The translations under genes and the position numbers were made by a program. The notes under the pieces are model-generated. The model made no database searches. It saw nothing but the letters and a program-made list of their open reading frames with translations, and was not told the origin of the DNA. A DNA stretch of 29,022 nucleotides, from NCBI GenBank assembly GCA_035649495.1, contig DASRJL010000191.1, positions 1-29,022 of the forward strand, in the 5' to 3' direction. Shown here in pieces: positions 7,400-14,891 of this stretch (positions are counted from its first letter, which is position 1; every line of letters starts with the position of its first letter). The stretch is from SG8-41 sp035649495 (GTDB taxonomy: Bacteria > Pseudomonadota > Gammaproteobacteria > Burkholderiales > SG8-41).

Positions 7400-8272
7400 T
7401 CACGCTCCGAACATCGCGCTGCCTTGATACTTGTAAAAGCCTTCTCCCGTTTTCCGCCCCAGTTTCCCCGCTGCGATCATGCGCTTCACCAGCGCCGGCA
7501 CGGCGGCACGCGGATCGTGCGTGGAGGCGTACAGCGCCTCGGCGACGAGAAGGTGGGTGTCGAGGCCCACGAGATCGAGCAGCTCGAGCGGCCCCATCGC
7601 GTAGCCGAGGCCGGTCTTGATCGCGCGGTCTATGTCGGCGGGCTCGGCGACGCCCGCCTCGACCATGCGGATCGCGTCGTTGTTGAACGGGATCAGGAAG
7701 TAATTGAGGATGAAGCCCGGGTTGTCCCTGGTCTTCACCGGGATCTGCCCCATCGCCTTGCAGAAATCCCATGCGGCCTGGAAAGTCTCCTCGCTGGTGC
7801 GCAATCCCGGCGACATTTCCACCAGCCGCATCAGTTGCGCGGGCAGGCAGAAGTGCATACCCACGAAGCGCTCGGGACGGCCGGAGCCGGCGGCGATCTC
7901 GGTGATCGAGATCGTGGAAGTATTGGACGCGAAGATCGCGTGCGGCGGGCACGCGCGATTCAATTCTCCGAGGACGGCATGCTTGACCTTGAGGTCCTCG
8001 AATACCGCCTCGATCACGATGTCGCAGGCGGCCAGCGCCCCGATGTCGGCGCTCCCCGACAGATCGGACAGGATTTTCCCCACCTGGTCGCTGGTCAACT
8101 TGCCGCGCTCGACCGATTTCGCGAAGAACCCCTCGGTCTGCTTGCGCGCGCGGGCGAGCGCGTCGGCGTTCGTGTCGTAGACGATCGTCCTGAACCCGGC
8201 GCGCGCGGCGACGATGGCTATGCCGGCTCCCATCGTCCCGCTGCCCGCTACTCCTACGGTCTTGATTGCCAT
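7400..8272 (-). CDS. 3-hydroxybutyryl/3-hydroxyacyl-CoA dehydrogenase
   Basis: A 290-residue NAD-dependent dehydrogenase oxidising (S)-3-hydroxyacyl-CoA to 3-oxoacyl-CoA in beta-oxidation-type pathways. Seen: the Rossmann loop GVAGSGTMGAGIA at residues 7-19, SNTSTISITEIA at 116-127, and the catalytic set His140 (GMHFCLPAQ), Glu152 (VEM) and Asn190 in DNPGFILNYF. A C-terminal helical domain ends with GRKTGEGFYKY. ATG 8272 is preferred to TTG 8275 because GGAGG stands five bases before the ATG. It is coupled to the 215-residue partner downstream. A heptamer array begins just upstream of the ribosome binding site. Confidence 0.93.
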   Translation of the reverse strand: MAIKTVGVAGSGTMGAGIAIVAARAGFRTIVYDTNADALARARKQTEGFFAKSVERGKLTSDQVGKILSDLSGSADIGALAACDIVIEAVFEDLKVKHAVLGELNRACPPHAIFASNTSTISITEIAAGSGRPERFVGMHFCLPAQLMRLVEMSPGLRTSEETFQAAWDFCKAMGQIPVKTRDNPGFILNYFLIPFNNDAIRMVEAGVAEPADIDRAIKTGLGYAMGPLELLDLVGLDTHLLVAEALYASTHDPRAAVPALVKRMIAAGKLGRKTGEGFYKYQGSAMFGA

Positions 8273-8286
8273 CAAGACCTCCGGGG

Positions 8287-8461
8287 TGACCAGTGACTAG
8301 TGACCAGTGACCGGTAGATTCGTGGTCTGTCACGGTGTCCCGATCGCGCATGCGCCTGCGACATAGATACGTCGTGCCACTTCTCCTCACTCATTCCTCA
8401 GTCCTCTTTCTTCGCCCCTCGATTTTCGTAACTGGTCACCGGTCACAGGTCACCGGTCACT
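8287..8461. repeat. TGACCAG heptamer inverted array pair
   Basis: The left arm (8287-8315) is four exact-period units TGACCAG, TGACTAG, TGACCAG, TGACCGG. The right arm (8431-8461) is four inverted units reading, on the minus strand, TGACCGG, TGACCTG, TGACCGG, TGACCAG. About 115 bases separate the arms. The TGA stop of the Bug receptor gene (8459-8457) is the TGA of the first unit of the right arm. As the word contains TGA and 7 is not a multiple of 3, successive units place a stop in all three frames. Confidence 0.9.
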
Positions 8462-9425
8462 CAACGGTTATGCCCACTTCCTTGATCACCTTCGCCCAGC
8501 TCGAATACTCGCTTTTCAGGAACGCCGCGAAAGCTTCCGGTGAGCTGCCGATGACTTCCGCGCCGACATTGACGATACGTTCCTTCACTGCCGGGATCGC
8601 CAGCGCCTTGACGATCGCCTGGTGCGCCCGTCTGACGACAGGCGTCGGCGTGCCTGCAGGCAGCATGATGCCGTTCCACTCGATCGCCTCGAAGTTAGCT
8701 ACGCCCGATTCGGCAATCGTCGGAACGTCGGGCAGCGCGGAGCTGCGTTGCGAGCGGCTCACGCCTATCGCCCGCAGACGCCCGCCCTTGATGTGATCGA
8801 TGGAAGAGGGGATCGTCGCGAACAGCAGCGAGGTCTCGCCCTGCACGAGTGAGATTACCGCCGGGCCGCCGCCCTTGTAGGGGACGTGCACCATGCTCGT
8901 TCCCGTCCGGTTCATGAACTTGGCGGTCGCGAGATGGTTGGCGCTGGCGTTGCCGGCGGAGGCGAAATTGAGTTGCCCGGGTCGCGCTTTTGCGAGCGCG
9001 ATGAGTTCCCTGATCGAACGCGCCGGAACCGAAGGATGCAGCGCCACCACCAGGTTGACGACGGTTACCTGGCTTACCGGCAGGAGGTCTTTTTCCGAAT
9101 CGAACGGCATCTTCCTGATGAGACTCGGATTCGCGCCGTAAGTGATGTTGTTGGCGCCCCAGGTGTGCCCGTCGGGCGGCGACTTGGCCGCGAGATCGAG
9201 CCCTATCGTCGATGAGCCTCCGGGGCGGTTGTCCACCACGACCTGCTGCCCCAGGTCCTCCGAGAGCCGCGGCGCGAGGATGCGGAATACGACGTCCGTC
9301 GAGCCGCCGGGCGCGTAGGGCACGATGATGCGTATGGTGCGCGTGGGAAAGCTCTGCGCGCCGGCCGATGCAGCCAGCAGCACGCCGCACGCGGCAAGGA
9401 ACAGGCGGGGCAGCAGCGAACTCAT
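8457..9425 (-). CDS. Bug/TctC family tripartite tricarboxylate transporter receptor
   Basis: A 322-residue periplasmic solute-binding protein of the Bug (TctC) family, which captures carboxylates and related small acids for tripartite transporters or for sensing. Seen: a signal peptide with cleavage after AGA at residue 23, then FPTRTIRIIVPYAPGGSTDVVFR, a motif shared by all Bug proteins, VVDNRPGGSSTIG, and VPYKGGGPAV in the second lobe. ATG 9425 is chosen over an upstream in-frame start because it begins the signal peptide and has GAGGAG a suitable distance upstream. No TctA or TctB membrane genes are in the window, so it is an orphan receptor as is common in Burkholderiales. Its stop codon is inside a heptamer array. 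Confidence 0.92.
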   Translation of the reverse strand: MSSLLPRLFLAACGVLLAASAGAQSFPTRTIRIIVPYAPGGSTDVVFRILAPRLSEDLGQQVVVDNRPGGSSTIGLDLAAKSPPDGHTWGANNITYGANPSLIRKMPFDSEKDLLPVSQVTVVNLVVALHPSVPARSIRELIALAKARPGQLNFASAGNASANHLATAKFMNRTGTSMVHVPYKGGGPAVISLVQGETSLLFATIPSSIDHIKGGRLRAIGVSRSQRSSALPDVPTIAESGVANFEAIEWNGIMLPAGTPTPVVRRAHQAIVKALAIPAVKERIVNVGAEVIGSSPEAFAAFLKSEYSSWAKVIKEVGITVE

Positions 9426-9469
9426 TGTTATCTCTTCTCCTCGTTGATTATAAGTGCGAGACCTACTTA

Positions 9470-9578
9470 GCCACGGAAACACACGGAAACACGCGGAAAG
9501 TAAAAAGTGGCCTTGTGTTGACGCTATTAGAATCTTGTTTGCTCTTAAACGTCCGTGCCCTTCCGTGTGATTCCGTGG
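9470..9578. repeat. Period-10 CACGGAAACA inverted repeat pair
   Basis: The left arm (9470-9499) has nearly three CACGGAAACA units. The right arm (9550-9578) is the inverted version, and its sequence is almost the same as 4021-4048. A 50-base AT-richer spacer separates them. The element lies between the acyl-CoA dehydrogenase stop and the Bug receptor start on the minus strand, so it could modulate read-through between the two transcripts. Confidence 0.85.
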
Positions 9579-9588
9579 ACAATGTTCT

Positions 9589-10755
9589 CTACTTCTTCAC
9601 AAAACTCCGGCCAATCAGCTGCCGGTGAATCTGGTTCGTGCCTTCCCAGATCTGCGTGATCTTGGCGTCGCGCATCAGGCGCTCGATGCGATAGCCCTTG
9701 CAGTAGCCGTAGCCGCCGAAGAGCTGGACCGCCTCGGTGGTGATCCGCATCGCGACATCGGAAGCGCGGAGCTTCAGCATGGAAGCCTCGATGCCGAAAT
9801 CGACGGCGCCGCCGTCCACCAGCCGCGCGACGTGCCACAGCCACGATTCGGTCAGCGCCAGCTCCGCGGCCAGGTCCGCCAGCAGAAACTGCACGCCCTG
9901 GAATTCTATGATGCGGCGCCCGGACTGCCGGCGCTCGTTGATGTAGGCGACGGCGTCCTCGAACGCGGCGCGGGCGATGCCGAGGGCGTGGGCGGCGATG
10001 CTGGGCCGCGAGCGGTTGAGCGATGCGAGCAGGACCTTCAACCCGTCGCCCGGCTCGCCGATCAGGTTCGCGCGCGGCACGCGGCAGCCGTCTAGCGCGA
10101 GCGCGGCGGTGCTCGACGCGCGCAGTCCCATCTTGTCCTCTTCCCGCACTACCTTGAGTCCGGGCGTGCCTTTCTCCAGCACCAGCACCGAGATGCTCTT
10201 CCGGCCGTCCTCGATGCCATGCCACTTTCCGAAAAGAAGGTACAGGTCGGCATGCGCGCCGTTGGTGATGAAGCATTTCTCGCCGGTCACGACGATGCGG
10301 TCGCCCTCGGGCCGGAACGTGGTCTTCATCGCGGTCGCATCGGACCCCGCTCCCGGCTCGGTGATCGTGAGGGAACCCAGCCCGCCCGCCAGCATCACCG
10401 GCAGCAGGCGCCGCTTCTGCTCCTCGGTGCCGAAGTCGATGAGCGGCTTGGTGAAGTGGAAATTGGTCGCCCAGATGCCGCCGGTCGAAGCGCACGCCTT
10501 GCTGATTTCGCGCAGGCACTCGAGGTACGCGGTATAGGACATCTGCGCGCCGCCGTACTGCTCGGGAACGAACATCCCGTTCACTCCGAGGCGGTTCAAC
10601 GCACGGATGTTGTCCCACGGGAATTCGCCGGTCCGGTCGTAGCCCTCGGCGCGCGGCGCGATCTCGTTTCGTGCGAGCGCACGCACGCTTTCGACGAGCT
10701 GCGACTCCTCCGGCGCGAGCTTGATGCCCTGGTCCAATCGTTCAAGAACGTTCAT
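9589..10755 (-). CDS. Acyl-CoA dehydrogenase (AliB-like candidate)
   Basis: A 388-residue FAD enzyme that introduces a 2,3-double bond into an acyl-CoA and passes electrons to ETF. Seen: an N-terminal helical domain, the FAD/substrate motif LTITEPGAGSDATAMKT near residues 148-164, GEKCFITNGAHADLY near 177-191, and the C-terminal QIWEGTNQIHRQLIGRSF. Glu371 of WEGTN occupies the usual catalytic base position of short- and medium-chain family members. ATG 10755 follows the SDR stop by one base (TGA-C-ATG), so the two are coupled. In this setting it would fit the cyclohexanecarboxyl-CoA dehydrogenase step (inference); a branched-chain or short-chain acyl-CoA substrate is equally compatible with the sequence. 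Confidence 0.92.
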   Translation of the reverse strand: MNVLERLDQGIKLAPEESQLVESVRALARNEIAPRAEGYDRTGEFPWDNIRALNRLGVNGMFVPEQYGGAQMSYTAYLECLREISKACASTGGIWATNFHFTKPLIDFGTEEQKRRLLPVMLAGGLGSLTITEPGAGSDATAMKTTFRPEGDRIVVTGEKCFITNGAHADLYLLFGKWHGIEDGRKSISVLVLEKGTPGLKVVREEDKMGLRASSTAALALDGCRVPRANLIGEPGDGLKVLLASLNRSRPSIAAHALGIARAAFEDAVAYINERRQSGRRIIEFQGVQFLLADLAAELALTESWLWHVARLVDGGAVDFGIEASMLKLRASDVAMRITTEAVQLFGGYGYCKGYRIERLMRDAKITQIWEGTNQIHRQLIGRSFVKK

Positions 10756-10756
10756 G

Positions 10757-11494
10757 TCAGTGTGCGATGCCTTGCCCGCCGTCGATGTAAATCGTCTCGC
10801 CGGTCAGGAACGGGATGTCCTCGCCGTAGATCGCCGCCACGAGCCGCGCGACGTCTTCGGCGGTGCCGTGCCTGCGGCCCGGAATCCGTTTCGCGAGATA
10901 GTCGCGCAGCGGCCCCGCGAACGCCTCGCGATTCATGTCGGTTTCGATATACCCCGGCGCGACGTCGATCACGCGTATTCCTTTGGCCCCCCACTCGACG
11001 GCGAGGCAGCGCGTGATGGCGCCGATCGCGGCCTTCGACGCGCAGTAGGCGAGATACCGCTTCACGCCTATCTTGTCGAAAAAGGACCCGATGTTGACGA
11101 TGATGCCGCCCCCGGCGCGGACGAGATGCGGATACGCTTCGCGCGAGCATACGAACGCCGAGGTCGCATTGGTCGCCATGACTTCCTCGTACGTCGCGGT
11201 CGGCAGCTCGTGGCTCGCGCCGTCGCGGAGTATGCCCGCGTTGTTGACGAGGCCGTTCAGCGTCCCCGCGGTGTCGGCGAGCCTGGCAAGAGCGTCCCTG
11301 ACCGAGGCTTCGCGGGTGACGTCGCAGACGATTTCGATGAAGCGGCCCGCGGCCGGCGCCTTTCCGCTCATGTCCGGGCCCTTGCCGGAGCGCGCCAGGC
11401 AGCCGACGACGTGGCCGCGCCGGGCGAGCTCGAGCGCGATGTCAGCGCCGATGCCGCGGCTCGCGCCCGTTACCGCGATGACCTTGCCCGCCAC
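10757..11494 (-). CDS. SDR family oxidoreductase (BadH-like candidate)
   Basis: A 245-residue classical short-chain dehydrogenase. Seen: cofactor loop TGASRGIG at residues 9-16, NNAG at 84-87, Asn109, Ser137 in VNIGSFF, and the catalytic Tyr150-x-x-x-Lys154 (YCASK). The C-terminus shows the usual FLTGETIYIDGG. The start is uncertain. GTG 11494 (MAGKVIAVTG) has AGGGA nine bases upstream and is preferred; TTG 11500, overlapping the stop of the enoyl-CoA hydratase, would add two residues and mirrors the TTG-AGC start of the ligase gene. By position it could oxidise the hydroxyacyl-CoA formed by the neighbouring hydratase, as BadH does in the cyclohexanecarboxylate route (inference). Confidence 0.9.
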   Translation of the reverse strand: MAGKVIAVTGASRGIGADIALELARRGHVVGCLARSGKGPDMSGKAPAAGRFIEIVCDVTREASVRDALARLADTAGTLNGLVNNAGILRDGASHELPTATYEEVMATNATSAFVCSREAYPHLVRAGGGIIVNIGSFFDKIGVKRYLAYCASKAAIGAITRCLAVEWGAKGIRVIDVAPGYIETDMNREAFAGPLRDYLAKRIPGRRHGTAEDVARLVAAIYGEDIPFLTGETIYIDGGQGIAH

Positions 11495-11496
11495 GC

Positions 11497-12264
11497 TCAA
11501 CGGTCCCTGAACTTCGGCTTGCGCTTCTCGATGAAGGCGGCCATGCCTTCCTCGGCGTCCTCGGTGCGGAAGGCCAGGGTGGACAGGTCGGCCTCGACTT
11601 TCAATCCCTCGTGCAGCGGCGTGTCGAGCGCGCGCGTCACCGCTTCGCGCGCGAAGCCCAGGACCGGGAGGCTGTATCCCGAGAATTCGCGCGCGAACGC
11701 GAATCCCGCCTGCACCGGGTCGCCGTCGATCAACCGGTTCGCCAGACCGATCCGGACCGCTTCCTCGGCTTCCACCGCGCGTCCCGTCATGATCAGCTCC
11801 AGGGCACGGGCTTGGCCGATCACGCGCGGCAGGCGCTGGGTGCCGCCGTATCCGGGTATCAGGCCGAGCTTGATTTCCGGCAGCCCCATCCTGGCGTTCG
11901 CCGTGACGAGGCGGAACGTGCAGGCCAGAGCCAGCTCGAGGCCGCCGCCGAAAGCATAGCCGTTGACGACCGCGACGGAAGGCATGGGCAGGCGATCGAG
12001 CTTCGAGAATATGTACTGGCCGGCCTCGCCGCCGTGCTTCTGCGCCATGAGCGAGCGCCCGGTCAGCTCCTTGATGTCGGCGCCGGCGCAAAACGCCCTC
12101 GGCCCCGCGCCGGTGACGAGAAGCGCCCGCGCATCGCTTCCGTGCACCTGCTCGAGAGCCCGCCCCAGCTCCTCGATGAGCGCGAACGAAAGAGCGTTCA
12201 GCGCCTCCGGCCGGTTCAACGTGAGGACGGCGAACTCCTCGATGCGCGTCAGTTCGATGGCCAT
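11497..12264 (-). CDS. Enoyl-CoA hydratase (BadK-like candidate)
   Basis: A 255-residue crotonase-family protein, expected to hydrate a 2-enoyl-CoA. Seen: LTLNRPEALNALS at residues 15-27, the oxyanion-hole segment AFCAGADIKEL at 57-67, NGYAFGGGLELALAC at 101-115, and PEIKLGLIPGYGGTQRLPR at 129-147. Glu110 and Glu130 correspond in context and in 20-residue spacing to the two catalytic glutamates of rat mitochondrial hydratase, so full hydratase activity is expected. The C-terminus EGMAAFIEKRKPKF is standard. The stop overlaps or abuts the SDR start. Upstream lies a GTGATTG heptamer array rather than an obvious promoter. Confidence 0.93.
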   Translation of the reverse strand: MAIELTRIEEFAVLTLNRPEALNALSFALIEELGRALEQVHGSDARALLVTGAGPRAFCAGADIKELTGRSLMAQKHGGEAGQYIFSKLDRLPMPSVAVVNGYAFGGGLELALACTFRLVTANARMGLPEIKLGLIPGYGGTQRLPRVIGQARALELIMTGRAVEAEEAVRIGLANRLIDGDPVQAGFAFAREFSGYSLPVLGFAREAVTRALDTPLHEGLKVEADLSTLAFRTEDAEEGMAAFIEKRKPKFRDR

Positions 12265-12279
12265 ACGCTGTTCAAATTC

Positions 12280-12380
12280 GTGATTGGAGATTGGTGATTA
12301 GTGATTGGTGTCCGGCATGAGACGCAGAAGTCGGTGAAGGTGGGTTTGGGTCCAATCACCATTCACCATTCACTAATCAC
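12280..12380. repeat. GTGATTG heptamer inverted array pair
   Basis: The left arm (12280-12310) has units GTGATTG, GAGATTG, GTGATTA, GTGATTG. The right arm (12352-12380) has inverted units reading GTGATTA, GTGAATG, GTGAATG, GTGATTG on the minus strand. The 41-base spacer makes a long hairpin possible. The TAG stop of the acyl-CoA ligase (12375-12373) is formed inside the first right-arm unit boundary, and its last residues are written by the repeat. Confidence 0.9.
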
Positions 12381-14055
12381 GCCTTTCCCCGGCGGCGGTC
12401 CAACGGACCGGCACCGGGGCTATGCGTCCGCTCTTCGCCCATTCGACCAGCTCGCGCTTCAGTATCTTGCCGCTCGCGGTCAGGGGAAACGCGTCCAGCG
12501 CGATGAAATATTCGGGCATGTCGTACTTCGACAGGCCCGCGCCGTCGAGGTGCCGCAGCAACTCGTCGCCGGAGACGCGGGTGCCGTCGCGCGGGATCAC
12601 CGCAAGGCACACCCGCTCTCCCAGCCGCGGGTCGGGCACGGCGAACGCGGCGGCCTTGAGCACGGCCGGATGGGAGATTGCGAGGTTCTCGATGCGCGCC
12701 GGATGGATGTTGTGTCCGCCGCGGATCACGAGGTCCTTTTTCCGGCCGACGATCTGCAGATTGCCGCCGGCGTCGAACTGGCCGAGGTCGCCGCTCATGA
12801 ACCAGCCCGCGGCGTTGAAGGAATTCTCGGTCGCCGGCTGGTTGTCGAAGTAGCCGAGCGTGAGCAGCGCTCCTCGCGTGCCGATCTCGCCGATCGTTCC
12901 CGGCGCCGCCTCGATATCGGGGTTGTCCTGGTCCCAGAGCCTCGTCTCGTAGCCGTGGCACGCTTTGCCGCAGGTGCCCGTGATGGCCTCGACGCTGTCG
13001 TCCGGCATCGTGTACTGGTGGGAGCCGTTCTCGGTCATGCCGTAAATGTTCTGCGGCTTGACGCCGAGATCGAGGAAGGCGCGGGCCGTCTCCGGCGGAA
13101 TGACCGACCCGGCCATGTAGAAGAGGTTCACCCGGCCGAGCTGCTTCAGGCCGCGCCGCTTCAGGTCCGCCAGGATGTCGATCGCATGGGTCGGGACGCC
13201 CATCACGTAGGTCGCACCGGTTTCCAGTATCCAGTCGAGCGGCCGCATGCCGGCGGGCGGGTCGTTCACCACCAGCTCGCAGCCCGCAACGAGAATCTGC
13301 TCTATCGCCACCGTCGCGATGTGGTGAGAGAGCGGGCTGTGGCTGTAGAGGACGGTGCGCTCGTCGTGCCCCCAGTCGCGCACCATGGCGCGGCCGTTCG
13401 CGAGCAGCGTATTGTCGGAATGCAGGACGCCCTTCGGCAGGCCGGTCGTGCCCGACGTGAACGCGAGGTAGACGATCTTGTCGGGATTGGAATCGACCTG
13501 CGCCTGCGGATCTGCTGCGGCTCCCGGGGCCGGAAATAACGCGGCCGAGCCCTGTGCGCCGGGATCCGACCCCGGAGCAGACAAGGAATAAACACGCTTC
13601 ACCGAAGGGAGGGCTTGCGCGGCGGAAACGATGTCGCCGCGCGCGCCGTCGGACCCGTAATCGGGCTGCGCGAAGAGAACCGCGCTCTGTATGCGCTCGA
13701 GCAGCTGCGCCACCTCGCCGACGGTGTAGTTCTGATGCAGGGAGGGATTGCACACGTAGCCGTTGCGCGAGCACGCCAGGAAGACGACCACGGCCTCGAC
13801 GCGGTTGGGCAGCCAGACCGATACCCGCTGGCCGCGCTTCAGGCCCGCCCGGTGCAGGTCCGCGGCGAGGACATCCACCCACCCGAGAAGCTGCGACCAC
13901 GTGAGCCGGAGGCGGTTGTCGCGCAGCGCGTGCGCCTGGGGCCGCGCGCGCGCATGTTCGCGCAGGAGGGTGTACAGCGTGTCCTCACGCCACACGCCGG
14001 TTTCGTAGTAGCGGCGCGCGGTCTGTGGGTCGTGAAGTGTCAGTATGGTGCTCAA
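12373..14055 (-). CDS. AMP-dependent acyl-CoA ligase (AliA-like candidate)
   Basis: A 560-residue adenylate-forming ligase that activates a carboxylic acid to its CoA thioester. Seen: the phosphate loop FTSGTTGLPKG at residues 199-209, YGMTENG at 338-344, SGDLGQFD at 421-428, GRKKDLVIRGGHNIHPARIE at 437-456 and the catalytic Lys530 in LTASGKILKREL. The start is inferred as TTG 14055, overlapping the BadI-like gene stop (ATTGA), because homology begins there and no ATG or GTG fits; the long open frame upstream is out-of-frame shadow of the neighbour. A Pro/Ala/Gly-rich insert at about residues 157-186 is odd and coincides with a DNA palindrome. Its neighbours suggest a cyclic acid as substrate (inference). 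Confidence 0.9.
   Translation of the reverse strand: MSTILTLHDPQTARRYYETGVWREDTLYTLLREHARARPQAHALRDNRLRLTWSQLLGWVDVLAADLHRAGLKRGQRVSVWLPNRVEAVVVFLACSRNGYVCNPSLHQNYTVGEVAQLLERIQSAVLFAQPDYGSDGARGDIVSAAQALPSVKRVYSLSAPGSDPGAQGSAALFPAPGAAADPQAQVDSNPDKIVYLAFTSGTTGLPKGVLHSDNTLLANGRAMVRDWGHDERTVLYSHSPLSHHIATVAIEQILVAGCELVVNDPPAGMRPLDWILETGATYVMGVPTHAIDILADLKRRGLKQLGRVNLFYMAGSVIPPETARAFLDLGVKPQNIYGMTENGSHQYTMPDDSVEAITGTCGKACHGYETRLWDQDNPDIEAAPGTIGEIGTRGALLTLGYFDNQPATENSFNAAGWFMSGDLGQFDAGGNLQIVGRKKDLVIRGGHNIHPARIENLAISHPAVLKAAAFAVPDPRLGERVCLAVIPRDGTRVSGDELLRHLDGAGLSKYDMPEYFIALDAFPLTASGKILKRELVEWAKSGRIAPVPVRWTAAGERRD
13520..13578. repeat. Palindromic element inside the ligase gene
   Basis: GCTCCCGGGGCCGGA (13520-13534) and TCCGACCCCGGAGC (13565-13578) are near-inverse arms around a 30-base centre. 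The segment encodes the low-complexity stretch of the acyl-CoA ligase at about residues 160-179 without breaking the frame, so it may be an in-frame palindromic insertion. Confidence 0.5.
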
Positions 14056-14831
14056 TGTCCGAACTTGTCGGCATCCGGCTTGCGCTTGCCCCTGAACGAT
14101 TCGCCCAGCTCGTGCGATTCGTCCGTGTCCAGGTAGAGGCGCAGCAGCATGTCGTGCGAAATGCGCGCGAGCCCCGACACGCCGCCGTGCCGCGCCGTGA
14201 AGGCCGCCTTCAGCGCCGCGATCGCGAACGCGCCGCGCTCCGCTATTTCCAGCGCCATGGCGCGCGTCTCTTCCCGCAGCCTGTCGTCGGGCACGACCTT
14301 GTTGATGAGGCCGATCGCAAGCGCCTCGCGCGCCGTCAGCCGCGGATTGAGAAACCACATTTCCTTCGCTTTCTTCTTGCCGACCAGGTCTTCCAGGTAC
14401 CACGTGCCGTAGCCGGCGTCGAAGCTGCCCATCATGGGACCCACCTGGCGGAAGACCGCGCTTTCCTTGGCGATGGTGAGATCGCACATGACCTGCAGCA
14501 CCTGTCCGCCGCCCACGGCGTAGCCGTTGACGGATGCGATAACCGGTTTCTGCAGCCGCTCGATACTCTCGTAGATCTCCAGCGTCGGCAGCATGCCGGC
14601 GTAGAGGTTGCTGTCCTCCATGCCCTCCTTGCGCCCGCCGATGCAGAAGAACCGGTCGCCCGCGCCGGTGATCACCAGCACCCGCGTGCGCGTCTCGCGC
14701 CGGACGTCGTTCACGCAGTCGCGGATCTCGTGGCACATCACCGGCGTGAACATGTTGCCGTCGTCCGGGCGATTCAACGTCAGCCAGCCGATGGCGCCGT
14801 CTTCTTCGTAAAGTATGGTGTCGTAGGTCAT
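14052..14831 (-). CDS. BadI/MenB-like crotonase (2-ketocyclohexanecarboxyl-CoA hydrolase-like)
   Basis: A 259-residue crotonase of the MenB/BadI branch. MenB closes a ring in naphthoquinone synthesis; BadI hydrolytically opens 2-ketocyclohexanecarboxyl-CoA to pimelyl-CoA. Seen: FFCIGG at residues 61-66, NGYAVGGGQVLQVMCDLTIA at 102-121, the branch signature GPMMGSFDAGYG at 131-142 with Asp138, and KKKAKEMWFL. The C-terminal LYLDTDESHE at 232-241 is, from memory, closer to BadI than to MenB. No men genes are adjacent, and the neighbours match the ali/bad set, so ring opening is the better guess. ATG 14831 is chosen over an in-frame TTG at 14852 because homology starts at MTYDTILYEE; there is no clear Shine-Dalgarno. 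Confidence 0.85.
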   Translation of the reverse strand: MTYDTILYEEDGAIGWLTLNRPDDGNMFTPVMCHEIRDCVNDVRRETRTRVLVITGAGDRFFCIGGRKEGMEDSNLYAGMLPTLEIYESIERLQKPVIASVNGYAVGGGQVLQVMCDLTIAKESAVFRQVGPMMGSFDAGYGTWYLEDLVGKKKAKEMWFLNPRLTAREALAIGLINKVVPDDRLREETRAMALEIAERGAFAIAALKAAFTARHGGVSGLARISHDMLLRLYLDTDESHELGESFRGKRKPDADKFGH

Positions 14832-14841
14832 CGCAGAAACT

Positions 14842-14871
14842 TTGACGCGCAAAACAGCGGACTCTTATACT
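14842..14871 (+). promoter_or_regulatory. Sigma-70-type promoter for the plus-strand cluster
   Basis: TTGACG (14842-14847) and TATACT (14866-14871) each match the sigma-70 consensus at five of six positions, with an 18-base spacer. They stand in the divergent gap just upstream of the GTG at 14892, giving a leader of about 14 bases. The same CTTATACT octamer reads AGTATAAG on the other strand, a possible -10 for the divergent minus-strand operon, but no good -35 is seen for it. Confidence 0.65.
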
Positions 14872-14891
14872 ACAGGAATGGAAGGAAAGCC

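Noticed and set aside
10757..12091. 444-residue minus-strand frame
   Set aside because: The upstream ~200 residues are a shadow of the enoyl-CoA hydratase; the SDR begins near 11494-11500.
14052..14831. Assignment as MenB of menaquinone synthesis
   Set aside because: No other men gene is adjacent, the neighbours are CoA catabolism, and the C-terminal DTDES segment is nearer to BadI as I recall it; MenB is not fully excluded.
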